Shown: piece by piece, positions 39,888-53,430 of the stretch | How the letters are laid out: every line of letters begins with the position of its first letter | How positions within the stretch are numbered: position 1 is the stretch's first letter | Notes under the pieces: model-generated | Database searches by the model: none | Seen by the model: only the letters and a program-made list of their open reading frames with translations | Told to the model about the DNA's origin: nothing | Assembly (NCBI RefSeq): GCF_910591885.1 | Contig: NW_025963561.1 | Coordinates: 744,001-808,000 of the forward strand | Direction of reading: 5' to 3' | Length of the DNA stretch: 64,000 bases | Source of the DNA: Bombus terrestris | Lineage: Eukaryota; Arthropoda; Insecta; Hymenoptera; Apidae | Made by a program: the position numbers and the translations under genes

Positions 39888-42062
39888 ATAACGTTATAGG
39901 TTATAACGTAATAGTATATAGCGTTATACGTCATATAGTGATGCAATATATCGTTATTCGTCATATAGTGATGCAATATATCGTTATATGTCCGAAAGAG
40001 AGGCAATAAAACGTTATACGTCATATAGTGATGCGATATAACGTTATACCATATAACCTAATAGTATATAAAGTTATACGACATAACGTAATAGAATATA
40101 ACGTTATAGGTTATAACGTAATAGTATATAACGTTATACCTCATATTGTGATGCGATATAGCTTTATACGTTATAAGATAATTGTATATAACGTGATACG
40201 TCATATAGTGGTGCAATATATCGTTATACGTCATATAATGATGCGATATAACGTTATACCATATAACCTAATAGTAAATAACGTTATACGACATAACTTA
40301 ATAGATTATAACGTTATAGGTTATAACGTAATAGTATATAACGTTATACCTCATATTGTGATGCGATATAACTTTATACGTTATAACATAATTGTTTATA
40401 ACGTGATACGTCATAACGTAATAGTATATAACGTTATACGTCATATAGTGATGCAATATATCGTTATATGACCGAAAGAGAGGCAATAAAACGTTATACG
40501 TCATATAGTGATGCGATATAACGTTATACGTAATAACGTAATAGTATATAATGTTATACCCCATATTGTGATGCAATATATCGTTATACGGCCTATAGTT
40601 ATGCAATACAACGTTATACCTTATAACCTAACAGTATATGACGTTATACCTTATAACGTAATAGTATACAACGTTATACGTTATAACGTGATAGTATATA
40701 ACGTTATACGTTATAACGTAATAGTATATAACGTTTTACGTCATAACGTAGTAGTATATAACGTTATACGTCATATAGTGGTGCAATATAACGTTATAGG
40801 TCCTATAGTGATGGAATATAACGTTATACATTATAACGTAGTAGTATATAATGTTATACCCCATATTGTGATGCAATATATCGTTATACGTCCTATAGTT
40901 ATGCAATACAACGTTATACGTTATAACCTAACAGTATATCACGTTATACCTTATAACGTAATAGTATATAACGTTATACGTCATAACGTAATAGTATATA
41001 ACGTTATACGTTATAACGTAATAGTATATAACGTTATACGTCATATAGTGGTGCAATATATCGTTATACGTCATATAATGATTCGATATAACGTTATACC
41101 ATGTAACCTAATAGTATATAAAGTTATACGACATAACGTAATAGAATATAACGTTATAGGTCATAACGTAATAGTATATAACGTTATACCTCATATTGTG
41201 ATGCGATATAACTTTATACGTAATAACATAATTGTATATAACGTGATACGTCATATAGTGTAGCAATATATCGTTATACGTCATATAATGATGCGATATA
41301 ACGTTATACCATATAACCTAATAGTAAATAACGTTATACGAAATAACGTAATAGAATATAACGTTATAAGTTATAACGTAATAGTATATAACGTTATACC
41401 TCATATTGTGATGCGATATAACTTTATACGTTATAACTTAATTGTATATAACGTGATACGTCATAACGTAATAGTATATAACGTTTTACGTCATAACGTA
41501 ATAGTATATAACGCTATACGTCATATAGTGGTGCAATATAACGTTATAGGTCCTATAGTGATGGAATATAACGTTATAGAATATAACGTAATAGTATATA
41601 ACGTTATACCTTATAACGTAATAGTATATAACGTTTTACGTCATAACGTAATAGTATATAACATTATACGTCATATAGTGGTGCAATATAACGTTGTAGG
41701 TCCTATAGTGATGGAATATAACGTTATACATTATAACGTAATAGTATAAAACATCGTACGTCATATAGGGATGCGATATAACGTTATACGTAATAACGTA
41801 ATAGTACATAACGCTATACGTCATATAGTGGTGCACTATAACGTTATAGGTCCTACAGTGATGGAATATAACGTTGTACATTATAACGTAATAGTATATA
41901 ACGTTATACGTCATAACGTAATAGTATATAACGTTATAGGTCATATGGTGGTGCAATATAACGTTATAGGTCTCATAGTGATGGAATATAACGTTATACA
42001 TTATAACGAAATAGTATATAACGTTATACGTTATAACGTAATAGTATATAACGTTTTACGTC

Positions 42063-42092
42063 ATAACGTAATATAACGTAATATAACGTAAT
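42063..42092 (+). repeat. Three exact copies of a 10-bp sub-repeat
   Basis: The unit ataacgtaat is repeated three times in a row, followed by tatacgtc. This is the only place where the array drops to a 10-bp period. It probably arose by slippage on the second half of an A monomer. Confidence 0.9.
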
Positions 42093-45000
42093 TATACGTC
42101 ATATAGTGTTGCAATATAACGTTATAGGTCCTATAGTGATGGAATATAACGTTATAGAATATAACGTAATAGTATATAACGTTATACCTTATAACGTAAT
42201 AGTATATAACGTTTTACGTCATAACGTAATAGTATATAACATTATACTTCATATAGTGGTGCAATATAACGTTGTAGGTCCTATAGTGATGGAATATAAC
42301 GTTATACATTATAACGTAATAGTATATAACGTTATACGTTATAACGTAATAGTATATAACGTTATACGTTATAACGTAATAGTATATAACGTTATACGTT
42401 ATAACGTAATAGTATGTAACGTTATACGTCATATAGTGATGCGATGTAACGTTATACCATATAACCTAATAGTAAATAACGCTATACGAAATAACGTAAT
42501 AGAATATAACGTTATAAGTTATAACGTAATAGTATATAACGTTATACCTCATATTGTGATGCGATATAACTTTGTACGTTATAACTTAATTGTATATAAC
42601 GTGATACGTCATAACGTAATAGTATATAACGTTATACGTCATATAGTGATGCAATATATCGTTATACGACCGAAAGAGAGGCAATAAAACGTTATACGTC
42701 ATATAGTGATGCGATATAACCTTATACGTAATAACGTAATAGTATATAACGTTATACATCATATAGTAATGCAATATAACGTTAAACGTTATAACGTAAT
42801 AGTATAAAACATCGTACGTCATATAGGGATGCGTTATAACGTTATACGTAATAACGTAATAGTATATAACGCTATACGTCATATAGTGGTGCACTATAAC
42901 GTTATAGGTCCTACAGTGATGCAATATAACGTTGTACATTATAACGTAATAGTATATAACGCTATACGTCATATAGAGATGCAATATAACGTTATACGTC
43001 CTATAGTGATGGAATATAACGTTATACATTATTGCGTAATAGTATATAACGTTAAACGTCCTATCGTAATGCCATATAACGTTATACGTTATAACGTAAT
43101 AGTATATAACGTTGTTCGTCATAACGTAATAGTATATTACGTTATACGTCATATAGTGGTGCAATATAACGTTGTAGGTCCTATAGTGATGGAATATAAC
43201 GTTATACATTATAACGTAATAGTATATAACGTTATACGTTATAACGTAATAGTATATAACGTTATACGTTATAACGTAATAGTATATAACGTTATACGTC
43301 ATATAGTGATGCAATATATCGTTATACGTCATATAGTGATGCGATATAACGTTATAACATATAACCTGATAGTATATAACGTTATACGACATAACGTAAT
43401 ATAATGTAACGTTATAGGTTATAACGTAATAGTATATAACGTTATACGTCATATAGTGATGCAATATATCGTTATACGTCATAGAGTGCGGAGATTAAAC
43501 GTGAAAGGTCCTATAGTGAGGGAATATAACGTTATACATTCTAACGGAATAGCATATAACGTTATACGTCATAACGTAATAGTATATCACCTTATACATC
43601 ATCTAGTGATGCAATATATCGTTAAACGTTAAAACGTAATACTATAAAACATCGTACGTCATATAGTCATGCGATATAACGTTATACGTCATATAGTGAT
43701 GCGATGTAACGTTATACCTCATATTGTGATGCGATATAACTTTATACGTTATAACATAATTGTATACAACGTGATACGTCATAACGTAATAGTATATAAC
43801 GTTATACGTCATAACGTAATAGTATATAACGTTATACGTCATATAGTGGTGCAATATAGCGTTACAGTTCCTATAGTGATGGAATATAACGTTATTCATT
43901 ATAACGTAATAGTTTATAACTTTATACGCCATATAGTGTTGCAATATATCGTTATACGTTCAATAGAGATGCAATATAACGATATGCGCCATATAGTGAT
44001 GGAATATAACGTTATACATTATGACGTAAGAGTTTATAACTTTATACGCCATATAGTGATGCAATATATCGTTATACGTCATATAGAGATGCAGTAGAAC
44101 GATATACGCCATATAGTGATGGAATATAACGTTATACATTATAACGTAATAGTTTATAAGTTTATACGCCATATAGTGATGCAATATATCGTTATACGTC
44201 CTATAGTGATGCAATATATCGTTATACGTCCTATAGTTATACAATACAACGTTATACCTTATAACCTAACACTATATGACGTTATACCTTATAACGTAAT
44301 AGTATATAACGTTATACGTCAAAACGTAATAGTATATAACGTTATACGTCATTTAGAGGTGCAATGTAACGTTAAACGCTATAACGTAATAGTATAAAGC
44401 ATCGTACGTCATATAGTGATGAGATATAACGTTATACGTAATAACGTAATAGTATATAACGTTATACGTCATATAGAGGTGCAATATAACGTTATAGGTC
44501 TTATAGTGATGGAATATAACGTTATACATTATAACGTAATAGTATATAACGTTATACGTCATAACGTAATAGTATATGACGTTATACGTCATAACGTAAT
44601 AGTATATAACGTTATACATCATATAGTAATGCAATATAACGTTAAACGTTATAACGTAATAGTATAAAACATCGTACGTCATATAGTGATGCGATATAAC
44701 GTTATACGTAATAACGTAATAGTATATAACGCTATACGTCATATAGTGATGTAATATATCGTTATACGTCATATAGTGAGGAGATTAAACGTTATAGGTC
44801 CTATAGTGATGGAATATAACGTTATACATTCTAACGTAATAGCATATAACGTTATACGTCATATTGTGATGCAATATATCGTTATACGTCCTATAGATAT
44901 GCAATACAACGTTATACCTTATAACCTAACAGTATATGAAGTTATACATTATAACGTAATAGTATATAACGTTATACGTCATATAGAGGTGCAATGTAAC

Positions 45001-46310
45001 GTTAAACGTTATAACGTAATAGTATAAAACATCGCACGTCATATAGTGATGAGATATAACGTTATACGTAATAACGTAATAGTATATAACGTTATACGTC
45101 ATATAGAGGTGCAATATAACGTTATAGGTCTTATAGTGATGGAATATAACGTTATACATTATAACGTAATAGTATATAACGTTATACGTCATAACGTAAT
45201 AGTATATAACGTTATACGTCATATAGTGGTGCAATATAACGTTATAGGTCCTACAGTGATGGAATATTACGTTATACAATATAACGTAATAGTATATAAC
45301 GTTATACGTCATAACGTAATAGTATATAACGTTATACGTCATAACGTAATAGTATATAACGTTATAGGCCTTATAGTGATGGCATATAACGTTATACATT
45401 ATAACGTAATAGTATATAACGTTATACGTCATAACGTAATAGTATATAACGTTATACGTCATATAGTGGTGCAATATAACGTTATAGGTCCTACAGTGAT
45501 GGAATATTACGTTATACAATATAACGTAATAGTATATAACGATATACGTCATAACGTAATAGTATATAACGTTATAGTTCATATAGTGGTGCAATATAAC
45601 GTTACAGGTCTCATAGTGATGGAATATAACGTTATACATTATAACGTAATAGTATATAACGTTATACGTCATATAGTGGTGCAATATAACGTTATAGGTC
45701 CTATAGTGATGGAATATAACGTTATACATTATAACGTAATAGTATATAACGTTATACATCATAACGTAATAGTATATAACGCTATACGTCATAACGTAAT
45801 AGTATATAACGGTATGCATCATATAGTAATGCAATATAACGCTAAACGTTACAACGTAATAGTATAAAACATCGTACGTCATATAGTGTTGCGATATAAC
45901 GTTATACGTAATAACGTAATAGTATATAACGTTTTACGTCATAACGTAATAGTATATAACGTTTTACGTCATAACGTAATAGTATATAACATTGTACGTC
46001 ATATAGTGGTGCAATATAACGTTATAGGTCTCATAGTGATGGAATATAACGTTATACATTATAACGTAATAGTATATAACGTTATACGTCATAACGTAAT
46101 AGTATATAACGTTATAGGTCATATGGTGGTGCAATATAACGTTATAGGTCTCATAGTGATGGAATATAACGTTATACATTATAACGTAATAGTATATAAC
46201 GTTCTACGTCATATAGTGGTGCAATATAACGCTATAGGTCCTATAGTGATGGAATATAACGTTATACGTTATAACGTAATAGTATGTAACGTTATACGTC
46301 ATAACGTAAT

Positions 46311-46350
46311 AGTATATACGTTATACGGCATAACGTAATAGTATATAGGT
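46311..46350 (+). repeat. Two single-base deletions unique to copy 1
   Basis: Two consecutive monomer junctions read gtatatacg and gtatataggttat where copy 2 has gtatataacg. Each has lost one base, and the second also carries a C-to-G change. The deletions must postdate the 4.07-kb duplication. Confidence 0.85.
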
Positions 46351-49073
46351 TATACGTCATAACGTAATAGTATATAACATTATACGTAATATAGTAATGC
46401 AATATAACGCTAAACGTTATAACGTAATAGTATAAAACATCGCACGTCATATAGTGATGCGATATAACGTTATAGGTCCTATAGTGATGGAATATAACGT
46501 TATAGTAAAAAACGTAATAATACATAACGTTATACGTCATATAGTGGTGCAATATAACGTTATAGGCCTTATAGTGATGGAATATAACGTTATACATTAT
46601 AACGTAATAGTATATAACGTTATACGTCATAACGTAATAGCATATAACGTTATAGGCCTTATAATGATGGAATATAACGTTATACATTATAACGTAATAG
46701 TATATAACGTTATACGTCATAACGTAATAGTACATAACGTTACACGTCATAACGTTATAGTATATAACGTTATACGTCATATAGGGGTGCAATACAACGT
46801 TATAGGCCTTATAATGATGGCATATAACGTTATACATTATAACGTAATGGTATATAACGTTTTACGTCATAAAGTAATACTATAAAACGTTATACGTCAC
46901 AACGTAATAGTATATAACGTTATAGTTCATATAGTGGTGCAATATAACGTTATAGGTCTCATAGTGATGGAATATAACGTTATACATTATAACGTAATAG
47001 TATATAACGTTATACGTCATATAGTGGTGCAATATAACGTTATAGGTCCTATAGTGATGGAATATAACGTTATACATTATAACGTAATATTATATAACGT
47101 TATACATCATAACGTAATAGTATATAACGTTATACGTCATAACGTAATAGTATATAACGTTATGCATCATATAGTAATGCAATATAGCGCTAAACGTTAT
47201 AACGTAATATTATAAAACATCGTACGTCATATAGTGTTGCGATATAACGTTATACGTAATAACGTAATAGTATATAACGTTTTACGTCATAACGTAATAG
47301 TATATAACGTTGTACGTCATATAGTGGTGCAATATAACGTTATAGGTCTCATAGTGATGGAATATAACGTTATACATTATAACGTAATAGTATATAACGT
47401 TATACGTCATAACGTAATAGTATATAACGTTATAGGTCATATGGTGGTGCAATATAACGTTAAACGTTATAACGTAATAGTATAAAACATCGTACGTCAT
47501 ATAGTGATGCGATATAACGTTATACGTAATAACGTAATAGTATATAACGCTATACGTCATATAGTGGTGCACTATAACGTTATAGGTCCTACAGTGATGG
47601 AATATAACGTTGTACATTATAACGTAATAGTATATAACGCTATACGTCATATAGAGATGCAATATAACGATATACGCCCTATAGTGATGGAATATAACGT
47701 TATACATTATAACGTAATAGTGTATAAGTTTATACGCCATATAGTGATGCAATATAACGTTATACGTCCTATAGTGATGCAATACAACGTTATAGCTTAT
47801 AACCTAACAGTATATGACGTTATACATTATAACATAATAGTATATAACGTTATACGTCATAACGTAATAGTATATAACGTTATACGTCATATAGTGATGC
47901 AATATATCGTTATACGTCATATAGTGAGGAGATTAAACGTTATAGGTCCTATAGTGATGGAATATAACTTTATATATTCTAACGTAATAGCATATAACGT
48001 TATACGTCATATTGTGATGCAATATATCGTTATACGTCCTATAGATATGCAATACAACGTTATACCTTATAACCTAACAGTATATGACGTTATACATTAT
48101 AACGTAATAGTATATAACGTTATACGTCATAACGTAATAGTATATAACGTTATACGTTATAACGTAATAGTATATAACGTTATGCGTCATATAGTGATGC
48201 AATATATCGTTATACGTCATATAGTGATGCAATATAACGTTATACCTCATATTGTGATGCGATATACCTTTATACGTTATAACATAATTGTATATAACGT
48301 GATACGCCATAACGTAATAGTATACAACATTATACGTCATAACGTAATTGTATATAACGTTATACGTTATAACGTAATAGTATATAACGTTATACGTCAT
48401 ATAGTGGTGCAATATATCGTTATACGTCATATAATGATTCGATATAACGTTATACCATATAACCTAATAGTAAATAAAGTTATACGACATAAAGTAATAG
48501 AATATAACGTTATAGGTTATAACGTAATAGTATATAACGTTATACCTCATATTGTGATGCGATATACCTTTATACGTTATAACATAATTGTATATAACGT
48601 GATACGTCATAACGTAATAGTATATAACGTTATACGTCATATAGTGATGCAATATATCGTTATATGACCGAAAGAGAGGCAATAAAACGTTATACGTCAT
48701 ATAGTGATGCGATATAACGTTATACGTGATAACGTAATAGTATATAATGTTATACGCCATATTGTGATGCAATATATCGTTATACGGCCTATAGTTATGC
48801 AATACAACGTTATACCTTATAACCTAACAGTATATGACGTTATACCTTATAACGTAATAGTATACAACGTTATACGTCATAACGTAATTGTATATAACGT
48901 TATACGTTATAACGTAATAGTATATAACGTTATACGTCATATAGTGGTGCAATATATCGTTATACGTCATATAATGATTCGATATAACGTTATACCATAT
49001 AACCTAATAGTATATAAAGTTATACGACATAACGTAATAGAATATAACGTTATAGGTCATAACGTAATAGTAT

Positions 49074-49091
49074 ATAATATTGTGATGCGAT
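49074..49091 (+). repeat. Truncated 18-bp monomer, copy 1
   Basis: Compared with the neighbouring monomer (for example at 49,273), 12 bases have been lost (cgttatacctca), so ataa joins directly to tattgtgatgcgat. The same lesion is present 4,068 bp downstream. The related site near 58,590 is intact, which dates the loss before the 4.07-kb duplication but after the split from the 58-kb paralogue. Confidence 0.88.
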
Positions 49092-49360
49092 ATAACTTTA
49101 TACGTTATAACATAATTGTATATAACGTGATACGTCATATAGTGGTGCAATATATCGTTATACGTCATATAATGATGCGATATAACGTTATACCATATAA
49201 CCTAATGGTAAATAACGTTATACGAAATAACGTAATAGAATATAACGTTATAAGTTATAACGTAATAGTATATAACGTTATACCTCATATTGTGATGCGA
49301 TATAACTTTATACGTTATAACTTAATTGTATATAACGTGATACGTCATAACGTAATAGTA

Positions 49361-52300
49361 TATAACGTTATACGTCATAACGTAATAGTATATAACGTTA
49401 TACGTCATAACGTAATAGTATATAACGTTATAGGCCTTATAGTGATGGCATATAACGTTATACATTATAACGTAATAGTATATAACGTTATACGTCATAA
49501 CGTAATAGTATATAACGTTATACGTCATATAGTGGTGCAATATAACGTTATAGGTCCTACAGTGATGGAATATTACGTTATACAATATAACGTAATAGTA
49601 TATAACGATATACGTCATAACGTAATAGTATATAACGTTATAGTTCATATAGTGGTGCAATATAACGTTACAGGTCTCATAGTGATGGAATATAACGTTA
49701 TACATTATAACGTAATAGTATATAACGTTATACGTCATATAGTGGTGCAATATAACGTTATAGGTCCTATAGTGATGGAATATAACGTTATACATTATAA
49801 CGTAATAGTATATAACGTTATACATCATAACGTAATTGTATATAACGCTATACGTTATAACGAAATAGTATATAACGGTATGCATCATATAGTAATGCAA
49901 TATAACGCTAAACGTTACAACGTAATAGTATAAAACATCGTACGTCATATAGTGTTGCGATATAACGTTATACGTAATAACGTAATAGTATATAACGTTT
50001 TACGTCATAACGTAATAGTATATAACGTTTTACGTCATAACGTAATAGTATATAACGTTGTACGTCATATAGTGGTGCAATATAACGTTATAGGTCTCAT
50101 AGTGATGGAATATAACGTTATACATTATAACGTAATAGTATATAACGTTATACGTCATAACGTAATAGTATATAACGTTATAGGTCATATGGTGGTGCAA
50201 TATAACGTTATAGGTCTCATAGTGATGGAATATAACGTTATACATTATAACGTAATAGTATATAACGTTCTACGTCATATAGTGGTGCAATATAACGCTA
50301 TAGGTCCTATAGTGATGGAATATAACGTTATACATTATAACGTAATAGTATGTAACGTTATACGTCATAACGTAATAGTATATAACGTTATACGTCATAA
50401 CGTAATAGTATATAACGTTATACGTCATAACGTAATAGTATATAACGTTATGCGTCATATAGTAATGCAATATAACGCTAAACGTTATAACGTAATAGTA
50501 TAAAACATCGCACGTCATATAGTGATGCAATATAACGTTATAGGTCCTATAGTGATGGAATATAACGTTATAGTAAAAAACGTAATAATACATAACGTTA
50601 TACGTCATATAGTGGTGCAATATAACGTTATAGGCCTTATAGTGATGGAATATAACGTTATACATTATAACGTAATAGTATATAACGTTATACGTCATAA
50701 CGTAATAGCATATAACGTTATAGGCCTTATAATGATGGAATATAACGTTATACATTATAACGTAATAGTATATAACGTTATACGTCATAACGTAATAGTA
50801 CATAACGTTACACGTCATAACGTTATAGTATATAACGTTATACGTCATATAGGGGTGCAATACAACGTTATAGGCCTTATAATGATGGCATATAACGTTA
50901 TACATTATAACGTAATGGTATATAACGTTTTACGTCATAAAGTAATACTATAAAACGTTATACGTCACAACGTAATAGTATATAACGTTATAGTTCATAT
51001 AGTGGTGCAATATAACGTTATAGGTCTCATAGTGATGGAATATAACGTTATACATTATAACGTAATAGTATATAACGTTATACGTCATATAGTGGTGCAA
51101 TATAACGTTATAGGTCCTATAGTGATGGAATATAACGTTATACATTATAACGTAATATTATATAACGTTATACATCATAACGTAATAGTATATAACGTTA
51201 TACGTCATAACGTAATAGTATATAACGTTATGCATCATATAGTAATGCAATATAGCGCTAAACGTTATAACGTAATATTATAAAACATCGTACGTCATAT
51301 AGTGTTGCGATATAACGTTATACGTAATAACGTAATAGTATATAACGTTTTACGTCATAACGTAATAGTATATAACGTTGTACGTCATATAGTGGTGCAA
51401 TATAACGTTATAGGTCTCATAGTGATGGAATATAACGTTATACATTATAACGTAATAGTATATAACGTTATACGTCATAACGTAATAGTATATAACGTTA
51501 TAGGTCATATGGTGGTGCAATATAACGTTAAACGTTATAACGTAATAGTATAAAACATCGTACGTCATATAGTGATGCGATATAACGTTATACGTAATAA
51601 CGTAATAGTATATAACGCTATACGTCATATAGTGGTGCACTATAACGTTATAGGTCCTACAGTGATGGAATATAACGTTGTACATTATAACGTAATAGTA
51701 TATAACGCTATACGTCATATAGAGATGCAATATAACGATATACGCCCTATAGTGATGGAATATAACGTTATACATTATAACGTAATAGTGTATAAGTTTA
51801 TACGCCATATAGTGATGCAATATAACGTTATACGTCCTATAGTGATGCAATACAACGTTATACCTTATAACCTAACAGTATATGACGTTATACATTATAA
51901 CATAATAGTATATAACGTTATACGTCATAACGTAATAGTATATAACGTTATACGTCATATAGTGATGCAATATATCGTTATACGTCATATAGTGAGGAGA
52001 TTAAACGTTATAGGTCCTATAGTGATGGAATATAACTTTATATATTCTAACGTAATAGCATATAACGTTATACGTCATATTGTGATGCAATATATCGTTA
52101 TACGTCCTATAGATATGCAATACAACGTTATACCTTATAACCTAACAGTATATGACGTTATACATTATAACGTAATAGTATATAACGTTATACGTCATAA
52201 CGTAATAGTATATAACGTTATACGTTATAACGTAATAGTATATAACGTTATGCGTCATATAGTGATGCAATATATCGTTATACGTCATATAGTGATGCAA

Positions 52301-53430
52301 TATAACGTTATACCTCATATTGTGATGCGATATACCTTTATACGTTATAACATAATTGTATATAACGTGATACGCCATAACGTAATAGTATACAACATTA
52401 TACGTCATAACGTAATTGTATATAACGTTATACGTTATAACGTAATAGTATATAACGTTATACGTCATATAGTGGTGCAATATATCGTTATACGTCATAT
52501 AATGATTCGATATAACGTTATACCATATAACCTAATAGTAAATAAAGTTATACGACATAAAGTAATAGAATATAACGTTATAGGTTATAACGTAATAGTA
52601 TATAACGTTATACCTCATATTGTGATGCGATATACCTTTATACGTTATAACATAATTGTATATAACGTGATACGTCATACCGTGTTAGTATATAACGTTA
52701 TACGTCATATAGTGATGCAATATATCGTTATACGACCGAAAGAGAGGCAATAAAACGTTATACGTCATATAGTGATGCGATATAACGTTATACGTGATAA
52801 CGTAATAGTATATAACGTTATACGCCATATTGTGATGCAATATATCGTTATACGGCCTATAGTTATGCAATACAACGTTATACCTTATAACCTAACAGTA
52901 CATGACGTTATACCTTATACCGTAATAGTATACAACGTTATACGTCATAACGTAATTGTATATAACGTTATACGTTATAACGTAATAGTATATAACGTTA
53001 TACGTCATATAGTGGTGCAATATATCGTTATACGTCATATAATGATTCGATATAACGTTATACCATATAACCTAATAGTATATAAAGTTATACGACATAA
53101 CGTAATAGAATATAACGTTATAGGTCATAACGTAATAGTATATAATATTGTGATGCGATATAACTTTATACGTTATAACATAATTGTATATAACGTGATA
53201 CGTCATATAGTGGTGCAATATATCGTTATACGTCATATAATGATGCGATATAACGTTATACCATATAACCTAATAGTAAATAACGTTATACGAAATAACG
53301 TAATAGAATATAACGTTATAAGTTATAACGTAATAGTATATAACGTTATACCTCATATTGTGATGCGATATAACTTTATACGTTATAACTTAATTGTATA
53401 TAACGTGATACGTCATAACGTAATAGTATA
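49361..53430 (+). repeat. 4.07-kb unit, copy 2 of a tandem duplication
   Basis: It directly follows copy 1 and repeats it with few substitutions, for example aatgttatacgcc in copy 1 (48,748) against aacgttatacgcc here (about 52,816). HOR starts are at 49,952 and 51,302. The base length of 4,068 equals 136 monomers minus 12, and the missing 12 bases are the deletion in the shared 18-bp monomer (53,142-53,159). Confidence 0.92.
53142..53159 (+). repeat. Truncated 18-bp monomer, copy 2
   Basis: Same 12-base deletion as at 49,074-49,091, at exactly +4,068. Confidence 0.88.

Larger units (their letters stand above)
39540..45300 (+). repeat. Heterogeneous satellite domain
   Basis: There is no dominant HOR here. 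The domain is enriched in the purine-rich monomer (39,992, 40,472 and 42,670), the accatataacc and acctcatattg variants, and runs of palindromic acgttataac monomers (about 42,320-42,410 and 43,210-43,290). Local duplications exist, for example about 41,530-41,750 against 42,110-42,330 at offset 578 bp and a 240-bp-spaced pair at 45,225 and 45,465. The higher divergence suggests older or less homogenised sequence. No gene is seen. Confidence 0.8.
45300..49360 (+). repeat. 4.07-kb unit, copy 1 of a tandem duplication
   Basis: It matches 49,367-53,430 at +4,066 up to about 46,310 and at +4,068 beyond about 46,350. The two-base difference comes from two one-base deletions in this copy (46,311-46,350). 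Contents include HOR starts at 45,886 and 47,234, the agg-type variant marker at 47,925, the purine-rich monomer at 48,668 and an 18-bp truncated monomer at 49,074-49,091. Boundaries are accurate to a few tens of bases. Confidence 0.92.
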
